Origin: Runella sp. CRIBMP
Lineage (GTDB): Bacteria; Bacteroidota; Bacteroidia; Cytophagales; Spirosomataceae
NCBI RefSeq assembly: GCF_009905605.1
Contig: NZ_JAAAKZ010000002.1
Span: 248,001 to 312,000, forward strand
Direction of reading: 5' to 3'
DNA length: 64,000 nt
The notes under the pieces are model-generated. The model made no database searches, was not told the origin of the DNA, and saw only the letters and a program-made list of their open reading frames with translations. Each line of letters starts with the position of its first letter. Position 1 is the stretch's first letter. Both the position numbers and the translations under genes were made by a program. Shown here piece by piece: positions 16,333 to 23,855 of this stretch.

Positions 16333-17256
16333 ATGACAAGAATACTTCAATCGGTTAGTGTAATATTTTTATTATTACTTTTTTTCACAAACTGTCAGAC
16401 CTCAAAAAGTTCGACGGATGCTCTTAGGAGCAACATTCAGCAAATCGTATCAAGCAAGAATGCGATTGTTGGTGTTTCAATTATCGGGAACAACGGTAAA
16501 GACACCATGTCGCTACACGGAGATAGGCGATTCCCGATGCAAAGCGTATTTAAATTCCATATTGCATTAGCAGTTTTATCGGAGATTGACAAAGGAAAAC
16601 TATCCTTAGACCAGAAAATAGAAATACGAAAAGATGAACTTTTACCCAAGGACTTTTGGAGTCCACTCAGAGACGAAAACCCCAACGGTGGAGTTTTTAC
16701 CATTGAAAAATTAATTCAATATTCGGTTTCAAATAGTGACAATACCGCTTGCGATGTTTTAATAAGACTTATTGGAACGCCTAAAACGGTGGAAGAATAT
16801 TTCAAAAAAAACAACATTCAGGACATACAAATCACCTACAATGAAGAAGAAATGCAATCAAAGTGGGAAAATATGTTTCAGAACTGGACAACACCAAAAG
16901 CAGCAAGTGAGACGCTCAAGATGTTTTATGAGAATAAAAACAATTTGCTTTCAAAAAGTAGCTATGATTTCTTTTGGAAAACCAATATAGAAACAACAAC
17001 TGGCGAAAATAGAATAAAAGGGCAATTACCAAAAGGAACAATTGTTGCACATAAGACAGGTTGGTCTGGAACAAATAAAACAACTGGAATTACGGCTGCC
17101 GTTAACAATATAGGTATTGTTTTTTTGCCAAATGGTGAATACTTTATTATCAGTGTTTTTGTGAGCGAATCAAAAGAAAATTTTGATACAAACGAGAAAA
17201 TTATAGCCGATATCGCAAAAGCAACTTATGACTTCTACACGGCAAATACTAAATAA
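16333..17256 (+). CDS. Class A beta-lactamase, lipoprotein form
   Basis: The 307-residue protein hydrolyses beta-lactam rings through an active-site serine. All class A motifs are present: S-V-F-K (Ser71, Lys74), S-D-N (135-137), a Glu-rich omega-loop N-E-E-E-M (170-174) supplying the general base, and K-T-G (241-243). The SDN-to-KTG spacing and the E-E-E-M loop fit subclass A2 enzymes of Bacteroidota (CfxA/CGA/CME relatives). A lipobox T-N-C (Cys21) suggests membrane anchoring. It lies in the AT-rich stretch and has its own terminator, so acquisition is plausible. The substrate range cannot be read from sequence. Confidence 0.9.
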   Translation: MTRILQSVSVIFLLLLFFTNCQTSKSSTDALRSNIQQIVSSKNAIVGVSIIGNNGKDTMSLHGDRRFPMQSVFKFHIALAVLSEIDKGKLSLDQKIEIRKDELLPKDFWSPLRDENPNGGVFTIEKLIQYSVSNSDNTACDVLIRLIGTPKTVEEYFKKNNIQDIQITYNEEEMQSKWENMFQNWTTPKAASETLKMFYENKNNLLSKSSYDFFWKTNIETTTGENRIKGQLPKGTIVAHKTGWSGTNKTTGITAAVNNIGIVFLPNGEYFIISVFVSESKENFDTNEKIIADIAKATYDFYTANTK

Positions 17257-17280
17257 AAACGGCTGGTATTAGCCGTTTTT
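17255..17280 (+). terminator. Terminator of the class A beta-lactamase
   Basis: AAAAACGGCT at 17255-17264 pairs with AGCCGTTTTT at 17271-17280 around a six-base loop, overlapping the stop codon. Confidence 0.88.
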
Positions 17281-17335
17281 TAAAACCTACATTATTTTAC
17301 AAAAAGAAATCAAATCACGCAACCTTAATCAATCA

Positions 17336-18064
17336 ATGCCTGATAATTGTCCCAATTGTAATAAAATTATTACGGAAAATTTTTGCTCTTTTTGCGGGCA
17401 CCAAAAATCTATTGAAAGAATTGATGCCAAATATGCTGGTCAGGAAATATTAAATTTAGTAGGATATGAGCGAGGTTTTTTATTTACCGTTAAAAATCTA
17501 CTAATAAAGCCTGCTGAAACAATCAAGCATTTCCTTTATATAAATAGAAACACGGTCACAAAGCCACTTACTTTTCTAATTTTATCATCTGTTATCTATA
17601 CCTTAATTTCACATTATCTACAAACAGATGTAGTGATTGACCAGCGTATGAAGAATATGTTGGGTAATTCAAGTGTGTATTTAATGAATAAATGGATACA
17701 AGAAAACTACGGCTATGCAAACCTGTTAATGATATTACCGATTGCTTTTTTTTGCAAGTTATTATTCAGGAAATACCAGTACAATTTTTTTGAAGTAGTG
17801 GTTATCATCTGCTTTGTGATGGGTGAGGGAATGCTAATACTTTCAGTGCAACAAATTTTCAATTATTACCTCAACAGCTCTTTGGTCGACAATGCTTTTT
17901 ATGTGATTGTGTTTGCTTATATTTCTTGGGCCATAAGCGTAGTTTACGATAAAAGCATAAAGAATTTTTTCATGGCATTGGCCGCTTATCTTCTTGGCAT
18001 GATTAGTTTTCAAATGATAACAACAATTCTAGCTGTTCTTTATGATATCGCTATGAAAAAGTAA
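17336..18064 (+). CDS. DUF3667-like zinc-ribbon membrane protein
   Basis: The 242-residue protein starts with a four-cysteine zinc ribbon (Cys5, Cys8, Cys17, Cys20), then a cytoplasmic stretch including F-L-F-T-V-K-N-L-L-I-K-P. Four to five transmembrane helices follow between residues 75 and 240. This layout and the G-F-L-F-T motif are typical of the DUF3667 family common in Bacteroidota, whose function is unknown. It is AT-rich like its neighbours and about 80 bases after the beta-lactamase, beyond that gene's terminator, so separate transcription is likely. Confidence 0.72.
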   Translation: MPDNCPNCNKIITENFCSFCGHQKSIERIDAKYAGQEILNLVGYERGFLFTVKNLLIKPAETIKHFLYINRNTVTKPLTFLILSSVIYTLISHYLQTDVVIDQRMKNMLGNSSVYLMNKWIQENYGYANLLMILPIAFFCKLLFRKYQYNFFEVVVIICFVMGEGMLILSVQQIFNYYLNSSLVDNAFYVIVFAYISWAISVVYDKSIKNFFMALAAYLLGMISFQMITTILAVLYDIAMKK

Positions 18065-18142
18065 GAAAAACACTGTTAATGCTAGAGTAATCCAAAGAAT
18101 AACAATAACTTAATTACAATTACACTAAAAGACAATAATTTT

Positions 18143-18150
18143 TAAATTTG
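18143..18150 (+). promoter_or_regulatory. Promoter -7 element of the DUF1016 gene
   Basis: TAAATTTG matches the Bacteroidota -7 consensus TAnnTTTG exactly and ends 17 bases before the ATG at 18168. This would give a very short leader. No clear TTTG -33 box is seen. Confidence 0.4.
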
Positions 18151-18167
18151 TAGCTTGCTAAAATACT

Positions 18168-19151
18168 ATGGACAAACGGTTTACGGACATAATTCAACTT
18201 ATTAAACAATCTAGGATTAATGCGATAAAAGCCGTAAACGCCCAATTGATTAACCTTTATTGGAATATTGGAGAATACATCAGTAAAAAAATTGAACAAT
18301 CTGACTGGGGCGACTCTGTGGTGGCAGAATTAGCTAAGTATATTCAACAAAACGAACCCGAAATAAAAGGATTCTCCGATAAGAATATTTGGAGAATGAA
18401 ACAGTTTTACGAGACTTATAAGGACTCTCCAAAACTCTCAACAGTGTTGAGAGAAATTAGTTGGTCACATAACTTGGCGATATTTTCAAGGTGTAAAACT
18501 ATCGAAGAAAGAGAGTTTTATCTAAAACTTACCAAACAAGAAAATTATAGTTTTAGAGAACTAGACCGTCAAATATCCGCAAGCCTTTTCGAGCGGACAA
18601 TGATTGGTAACACAAAACTATCAACAGCGTTGAGAGAAACCAGTCAAGACACTACAAATACATTTAAAGATAGCTATGTTTTTGAATTTCTGAATTTATC
18701 TGAGCCACATAGCGAAAGTGATTTGCAACGTGGACTTGTTAGACAGATGAGAAATTTCATTCTCGAACTTGGTAAAGATTTTCTGTTTATTGGAGAAGAA
18801 TACAAATTACAAGTCGGCAACAGCGATTTTTATATTGACTTGCTTTTCTATCACCGTGGACTACAATGCTTGGTCGCTTTTGAACTCAAGGCAGACAAGT
18901 TTAAGCCCGAACATTTAGGACAGCTTAACTTCTATTTAGAAGCATTAGACCGTGACGTGAAGAAACCCAATGAAAATCTCAGTATTGGAGTGTTGTTGTG
19001 CAAAGACAAAGACAGCGAAGTTGTGGAATATGCTCTAAGCAGAAGCCTATCACCAACAATGGTTTCAGAATACAAAACACAACTACCAGACAAGAAGATT
19101 TTACAACAGAAATTACACGAACTGTTTGACAATGAAAGTGATAACAAATAG
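18168..19151 (+). CDS. DUF1016/YhcG-family PD-(D/E)xK nuclease domain protein
   Basis: The 327-residue protein has the two-part YhcG architecture. The N-terminal DUF1016 helical domain (about 1-140) shows L-Y-W-N-I-G-E-Y-I near 30-38 and G-F-S-D-K-N-I-W-R-M near 68-77. The C-terminal PD-(D/E)xK nuclease domain (about 170-320) has D-F-Y-I-D-L-L-F-Y-H (Asp220, Asp224) and F-E-L-K (Glu239, Lys241), so the active site looks complete. These proteins often travel with restriction-modification or other defence genes, but none is adjacent here. It is AT-rich and probably mobile-associated. Confidence 0.87.
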   Translation: MDKRFTDIIQLIKQSRINAIKAVNAQLINLYWNIGEYISKKIEQSDWGDSVVAELAKYIQQNEPEIKGFSDKNIWRMKQFYETYKDSPKLSTVLREISWSHNLAIFSRCKTIEEREFYLKLTKQENYSFRELDRQISASLFERTMIGNTKLSTALRETSQDTTNTFKDSYVFEFLNLSEPHSESDLQRGLVRQMRNFILELGKDFLFIGEEYKLQVGNSDFYIDLLFYHRGLQCLVAFELKADKFKPEHLGQLNFYLEALDRDVKKPNENLSIGVLLCKDKDSEVVEYALSRSLSPTMVSEYKTQLPDKKILQQKLHELFDNESDNK

Positions 19152-19335
19152 ACCAAGCGCAAACCTTTGAACAATTTAGGCATTGAAAGGCAGACTCAAC
19201 ATAATATATGATACCCGATTTTCAAACAATTATGCTTTCGTGAACCAAAATCAATGGTAAAATCGAGCCAATAGACAACTGAAGTATAAAGGCTAAAATT
19301 CAGTTTTCAAAAATTTTTAATGAAAAACCAGAAAA

Positions 19336-19686
19336 ATGAGAGAATGCTTAGAATGTGGCGAAAAAATCATCGGTCGGTCTGACAAGAAATTTTGCTCAGA
19401 CATGTGCCGCAACGCCTACAACAACAAATTAAATTCTGACTCCAACAATTTTGTCCGAAACGTCAACAATACGCTTCGCAAAAATCGTCGGATTCTGGAA
19501 GAAGCCTGCAAAGACGACAAGGCCAAGATTTCCAAAGCCTCCCTCCTACGCGAAGGCTTTGACTTTGGTTTTTTCACCAATACCCGCACTACCCAAAAAG
19601 GTGCTACCTACTACTTTGTGTACGAATATGGGTATTTAGCCCTCGAAAATGACCTGTTTTTGGTGGTCAAAGACCGCAAGCCCTGA
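19336..19686 (+). CDS. Small zinc-ribbon protein
   Basis: The 116-residue protein opens with a zinc ribbon, C-L-E-C-G at 4-8 and F-C-S-D-M-C at 19-24, resembling DUF2116-type ribbons. A basic helical middle follows (about 40-60) and a beta-rich end with Y-Y-F-V-Y-E-Y-G-Y. The specific family is not certain and no function is assigned. Base composition returns to the window norm here, marking the right side of the AT-rich stretch. Confidence 0.65.
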   Translation: MRECLECGEKIIGRSDKKFCSDMCRNAYNNKLNSDSNNFVRNVNNTLRKNRRILEEACKDDKAKISKASLLREGFDFGFFTNTRTTQKGATYYFVYEYGYLALENDLFLVVKDRKP

Positions 19687-19834
19687 CAAACTTTGTTCGT
19701 GGGTTTTCGTAACGCATTCAACTGCTGAATTCTACGCTTCAGCATTCATTTATTCCATATCAGCCTTCTATATTTTTCAGTGCTAGTAGTGTCGTTAATT
19801 TTTGCAGGGAAATACCGCTTTTAGAAGCACCGCC

Positions 19835-20647
19835 ATGCAAAAACGACTCAATAACCCTTACGCAAATTACCGCATCATTGCCCTGCTGCTGGGGCTGTTT
19901 TTGTTTCTCTTTTACAGCAAACAGCTTGCTGACTTATGCTTGTTTTCTTGGAATTCTGATGAAACAAAGCCCTGCTTCAAAGACGAGCCTCGGCAAAAAA
20001 TTGCCCAAGCCATTGATTCGTACGATGTAGAACGGCTAAAGTTTTTGTTGCACAATCCGCCGCCCAACCTCAACGACGCCGACAACGACGCCCATATCAA
20101 TCTGCTCGACTACGCACGCGACCGTTTTAGCCGCTATACCCACACGCCCATTCACTGGAAACCCGTGTTTGAGTTGCTTATCAAAGCAGGCGCAAAAATC
20201 GAAGCAACGACCGCAGGGCGAATTGACACGCACGTCAGAAATGCGGGAATTATGGAGCCAGCGATGTTTGCGTATTTTTTGGAAAAAGGGGCTAATCCCA
20301 ACGCGACCAATGAAGAAGGCCAACCGCTGATTTTATCCATCATTCAGTACGGCGATGATACATTTGAAAAAGTACAACTGTTGATACAACACGGTTTAGA
20401 TTTGAAACAATCCACAGGCGACCTCGAACCGCTCAAAAATGTAACGCCGCTCATAGCTGCCGCTTCCAAACAGGAATGGGGAATCTGCAAGCTACTCGTC
20501 GACGCGGGCGACAATGTCTATTACGTAAATCCCGAAGGACTTTCGCTCAAAAAAGTAATGAATGAATACGAAAAAGCCCAAAAACAACGAAATGACCCGC
20601 TGTCGGAAGATTATTTAGAACTGAAAAAGAAAATCAAAAAGCACTGA
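19835..20647 (+). CDS. Membrane-anchored ankyrin-repeat protein
   Basis: I start at the ATG at 19835 rather than the upstream TTG at 19802 because it gives a basic N-terminus followed at once by a hydrophobic segment (about 15-32). The 270-residue product then has degenerate ankyrin repeats: L-L-D-Y-A-R-D, F-E-L-L-I-K-A-G-A-K, F-A-Y-F-L-E-K-G-A-N-P-N-A-T-N-E-E-G, V-Q-L-L-I-Q-H-G-L-D and C-K-L-L-V-D-A-G-D. Ankyrin arrays bind other proteins. The partner is unknown. Its stop is eight bases from that of the convergent DUF3037 gene. Confidence 0.75.
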   Translation: MQKRLNNPYANYRIIALLLGLFLFLFYSKQLADLCLFSWNSDETKPCFKDEPRQKIAQAIDSYDVERLKFLLHNPPPNLNDADNDAHINLLDYARDRFSRYTHTPIHWKPVFELLIKAGAKIEATTAGRIDTHVRNAGIMEPAMFAYFLEKGANPNATNEEGQPLILSIIQYGDDTFEKVQLLIQHGLDLKQSTGDLEPLKNVTPLIAAASKQEWGICKLLVDAGDNVYYVNPEGLSLKKVMNEYEKAQKQRNDPLSEDYLELKKKIKKH

Positions 20648-20655
20648 AATAGGCC

Positions 20656-21039
20656 CTACAAAACTAGCTGGACAAACAGCCGCTCTAGGGTTTCGGCGGC
20701 ATTTTCGCACAATCCCGGATGCACCGCCGACGTCTGTACTACGGTACTTCGGGTGGCGGTCAACCACCGAAAACGCTCCGCGCGTGATAATAGTCCAATC
20801 GTTCCGCCCTTAGAGCGGCCATCGCAGATTCGGTCAAAAGCCCCCAGTCGTGCGGTCAATTCGGGCATATCTATCCGGTCCGAAAACGCCCGCAGTCGCG
20901 CCTCATTCAGTTCAAATTTTGTTTGTAAAAAACCTTCGGCTGAACAATAGACAATGACCCCGACGTTCAAAAACTCTTCGCGCTCGACGCGCGGCACCAC
21001 GCGAATCACGGCGTACTCAAATAAGTGTTTTTCGGGCAT
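20656..21039 (-). CDS. DUF3037-family protein
   Basis: The start at 21039 gives 127 residues beginning M-P-E-K-H-L-F-E-Y-A-V-I-R-V-V-P-R-V-E-R and overlaps the upstream kinase gene by 23 bases, implying translational coupling. The N-terminal Y-A-V-I-R-V-x-P and F-L-N-V-G-V-I-V-Y motif and the later R-F-R-W-L-T-A-T-R-S-T segment are characteristic of DUF3037. This family commonly sits next to a HipA-like kinase, as here. Its biochemical role is not known. Confidence 0.8.
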   Translation of the reverse strand: MPEKHLFEYAVIRVVPRVEREEFLNVGVIVYCSAEGFLQTKFELNEARLRAFSDRIDMPELTARLGAFDRICDGRSKGGTIGLLSRAERFRWLTATRSTVVQTSAVHPGLCENAAETLERLFVQLVL

Positions 21040-21814
21040 TTTGTGCTTCTTTGACAAACAGTTCGGACGCGGCAACGCGCGTTTCTAAAAATTGAGCGTA
21101 CACCTGCCGCCGCTCCTGGGGCGACATCGTCGTGGACTCATCCACGAGCCATTCATCGGGCACCAACGCCACAATGCGCTGAATCCGTTCGGGCGTCAGA
21201 ATAGCTCTAAAATGGGCATCTACTTCGTCCAATTCGGACGCAAAAGGCAACAAAACATGGTCTTTAACGGCCGTAAAAGGGCGTTTGGCCTGCTGTTCCC
21301 AATTGTCCCATGAGTGGTGAAAATACAGCGATGCACCGTGGTCAATCAGCCACAAATCGCGGTGCCACATCAGCATATTGGTGTTGCGTGGAGTGCGGTC
21401 TACGTTCGTAATCAGGCAATCCAACCAGACAATCCGCGACGCGAGGGTGGCGTTGATGGTGGTTACCAAGGCATCAAAAGTAATGGCTCCCGACAGAAAA
21501 TGCAGGGCCAGATTAAGCCCTACGCTTTCGCGCAACAAATCCTGAATTTCTTCGTCGGGCTCCATCCGGCTAAATGCTTCGTGCAGGTTGCTAAACACGA
21601 TTTCGGGGACGCGTAAACCGAGCGCCCGGGCTATTTCGCCCGAAATCAGTTCGGCAATGAGCGCCTTGGCGCCCTGCCCTGCACCACGAAATTTCATCAC
21701 GTACAAAAAATCATCGTCGGCCTCCACAATGGCAGGTAGCGAGCCGCCCTCCCGCAACGGCGTGACGTAGCGGGTTACGTTGACGGTTCGGATATTGATT
21801 TCAGGTTCAGCCAT
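21017..21814 (-). CDS. HipA-like kinase (HipA_2 type)
   Basis: The 265-residue protein resembles the compact HipA-type kinases. A possible nucleotide-binding Lys41 lies in Y-V-M-K-F, the catalytic loop is T-N-V-D-R-T-P-R-N-T-N (136-146, Asp139, Asn144/146), and L-I-D-H-G (156-160) takes the place of the Mg-binding D-F-G. HipA kinases phosphorylate cellular proteins such as aminoacyl-tRNA synthetases when acting as toxins, but this lineage lacks the N-terminal HipA domain and a HipB partner. Its only partner here is the overlapping DUF3037 gene. Whether the pair is a toxin-antitoxin unit or a signalling kinase is open. Confidence 0.78.
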   Translation of the reverse strand: MAEPEINIRTVNVTRYVTPLREGGSLPAIVEADDDFLYVMKFRGAGQGAKALIAELISGEIARALGLRVPEIVFSNLHEAFSRMEPDEEIQDLLRESVGLNLALHFLSGAITFDALVTTINATLASRIVWLDCLITNVDRTPRNTNMLMWHRDLWLIDHGASLYFHHSWDNWEQQAKRPFTAVKDHVLLPFASELDEVDAHFRAILTPERIQRIVALVPDEWLVDESTTMSPQERRQVYAQFLETRVAASELFVKEAQNARKTLI

Positions 21815-21902
21815 TTTATGCTTGCGTCGTTTACTTCTTCTAAAAGTGAGCCCGAAAGTTAGGGCGATTTTTGAAAACGACCGTCAGAACGGCCAAAAAA
21901 AG

Positions 21903-21926
21903 AGTGGCGAAAGAAACCTCGCCACT
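21903..21926 (-). terminator. Terminator of the rhodanese-thioredoxin gene
   Basis: AGTGGCGA at 21903-21910 pairs with TCGCCACT at 21919-21926. In the leftward direction the stem is followed by CTTTTTTTGG, ending the osmC-thioredoxin operon. Confidence 0.82.
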
Positions 21927-21984
21927 GAATGCAATCACGAATAACGTATTGATGAAGTATAAAAGCGACGAAAAATGTCGAAAA

Positions 21985-22707
21985 TCAGTTCAACTGCTTC
22001 TCCACTTCTTCCTTTCCAACGTACCCAACGTTTTGCCAAACGAGGGTTTTATTTTTGAATAAAAGCAAAGTGGGCAGGCCTTCAATGCCAAGCTGCTGGG
22101 CCAACTCTGGATTATCATCAGTATTGATTCTTACGAGGTCGACTTTGTTGGCCTTCTCTGTCTTGATTTCTTCGAGGAACGGGGCCATCTTTTTGCAAGG
22201 AGCGCACCAATCCGCGTAAAAATCGACCAAGACCAGTTTTTCGGAATTCAGTAATTCATCAAACTGCTGGCGACTCATGCCCGTCGATTTGGGCGTTTCA
22301 GCGGTAGTTTCGGGCAAACCCTCGGCCCGCCATTTCATCATCCCCCCATCCAGTTCAAACACTTGCGTAAAGCCGAAACTCCGCATTTTTTGGGCCGCAT
22401 CAGCGCTTCTACCTCCGCTGAGGCAATAGACCAAAATGGGTTTGTCACGCTCAAAACCGTCAATTTTGTTTTCAAACCCGTTGCTGTTCCAGTCAATGTT
22501 GTGCGCATTGGGCAAATGGCCGCCCGCAAATTCTTCGGGCGTTCGTACATCCACCACCGTAATGGCGGGATTGGCGTCGATTTTGGCCTTAAACTCCTTG
22601 GCCGACAACGTTCCGCTGGTGGTTTCACCGCCACCTTCGCCTTTTTGGTTGCAGGCATTGAATACAAAAACCAACGCGCTCAGCAACATGAAAGAGTATT
22701 TGGTCAT
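21985..22707 (-). CDS. Rhodanese-thioredoxin fusion lipoprotein
   Basis: I use the ATG at 22707; a TTG at 22728 would overlap osmC. The 240-residue protein has a lipobox F-N-A-C (Cys19) and a rhodanese domain (about 33-130) with active Cys95 in V-Y-C-L-S-G-G-R-S. A thioredoxin domain (about 145-240) follows, with W-C-A-P-C (Cys168, Cys171) and the cis-Pro motif G-L-P-T-L. The two domains together suggest handling of sulfane sulfur or persulfides at the cell envelope. The OsmC gene just upstream supports an oxidative or sulfur-stress role. Confidence 0.87.
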   Translation of the reverse strand: MTKYSFMLLSALVFVFNACNQKGEGGGETTSGTLSAKEFKAKIDANPAITVVDVRTPEEFAGGHLPNAHNIDWNSNGFENKIDGFERDKPILVYCLSGGRSADAAQKMRSFGFTQVFELDGGMMKWRAEGLPETTAETPKSTGMSRQQFDELLNSEKLVLVDFYADWCAPCKKMAPFLEEIKTEKANKVDLVRINTDDNPELAQQLGIEGLPTLLLFKNKTLVWQNVGYVGKEEVEKQLN

Positions 22708-22720
22708 ATTTTTTGGGGTT

Positions 22721-23176
22721 TTAAGCAACTAACTCCGCTTGCGTTACGATAATTTCGGGTTGATAGAAAATTTTTGATTTTACAGAATTGCTGATTAAAC
22801 AGGCCGCTTCCGCTTTGTGAAGCACCCGCATTGCTCTTTCTTTTTGGTCATCGGTGGGAAGCGTCAGCACGGGCATCAGGATGATTTCGCTGATTATGTA
22901 TTTGCCGTCAACCACTTCTAGTTTTCCGACGCCCTTGGATGCAAAATGGGTAAAATCTAATTTTGAATTGTCGGCAATGGCCAAAAAAGTGGTCATTAAA
23001 CAACTATTCACCGCCGCCACCAGCAAATGTTCGGGCGACCAGATGCCCGCCATGCCTTTGGGAAACTCGGGCGGCGTAGCTACTTCAAGGCTATCATTCA
23101 AAACAGGCGAGCTCATCGTTCCTCTACGTTCGCTGTTCCACTCAACCGAGACTTCATAAAAATGTTCCTGTGTCAT
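22721..23176 (-). CDS. OsmC-family peroxide-reducing protein
   Basis: The ATG at 23176 gives 151 residues beginning M-T-Q-E-H-F-Y-E-V-S-V-E-W, the usual OsmC start; the longer frame upstream adds an unlikely leader. The family motif W-S-P-E-H-L-L-V-A-A-V-N-S-C-L contains the peroxidatic Cys, and a second Cys in A-E-A-A-C-L-I-S-N lies in the place of the resolving Cys. OsmC/Ohr proteins reduce organic hydroperoxides with thiols. It lies 13 bases before the rhodanese-thioredoxin gene, whose thioredoxin domain could be a reductant. Confidence 0.87.
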   Translation of the reverse strand: MTQEHFYEVSVEWNSERRGTMSSPVLNDSLEVATPPEFPKGMAGIWSPEHLLVAAVNSCLMTTFLAIADNSKLDFTHFASKGVGKLEVVDGKYIISEIILMPVLTLPTDDQKERAMRVLHKAEAACLISNSVKSKIFYQPEIIVTQAELVA

Positions 23177-23372
23177 AATGGTATTGTATTTCGTAAGTAC
23201 GCTGCAAATATCCGCCAGCCCAGACGCACGTTCTGCGACATTTGTCACACAAGTACCCTTATTTTTATGACTAATAACATCTTTTTGCCAATTTTTGACC
23301 TACAGAAACCAAAACGACCCAGAAACGGTTTTTTTAAATATACCGGTTCTTTCAAGAAAAAAATCACCCACC

Positions 23373-23849
23373 ATGGATGCTCTCATCGTTGTCCCGCTTG
23401 TCGTATCGCTGTTTTTTCTGCATTACTACCTCACCGACCACGACACCCCAATCGACAAAGACCGGAAGCGTTTTGCGGAGGGAATTGCGCTGTTTGAATC
23501 AGGCGACTATACGGCCGCATACGCTTATTTTGACCAAAAAATAAAAGAAAACCGCAAATCAGCCTTAGCTTACGAATACCGGGGAAAGTGCAATTTGAAA
23601 GATGGCAATCTCTACTCCGCACTGTATGATTTTACCGAAGCATTATCGTTTGACAACACCCTGGTGGAAGTACACTTAAAGAAAGGATTGGTTCATTACG
23701 AACTGGATGAATTGAACAACGCCTACCTTTCGCTCGACAAAGCCGTTTGGTTTTCGAGGGGTGAAAATGCCGATGCGCTGCATTGGCGCACGGTGGTTTA
23801 CCAAAAATTACACCCTGCAGAAGCACCCGAACAGTACCGAAAAATATAG
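23373..23849 (+). CDS. Membrane-anchored TPR protein
   Basis: The ATG at 23373 gives 158 residues starting with a hydrophobic anchor (M-D-A-L-I-V-V-P-L-V-V-S-L-F-F), preferred over the TTG at 23295. Three tetratricopeptide units follow: G-I-A-L-F-E-S-G-D-Y-T-A-A, Y-R-G-K-C-N-L-K-D-G-N-L-Y-S-A-L-Y-D-F and K-K-G-L-V-H-Y-E-L-D-E-L-N-N-A-Y. TPR arrays scaffold protein contacts. No partner is evident; its stop is six bases from that of the convergent serine hydrolase. Confidence 0.75.
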   Translation: MDALIVVPLVVSLFFLHYYLTDHDTPIDKDRKRFAEGIALFESGDYTAAYAYFDQKIKENRKSALAYEYRGKCNLKDGNLYSALYDFTEALSFDNTLVEVHLKKGLVHYELDELNNAYLSLDKAVWFSRGENADALHWRTVVYQKLHPAEAPEQYRKI

Positions 23850-23855
23850 CCTTTC

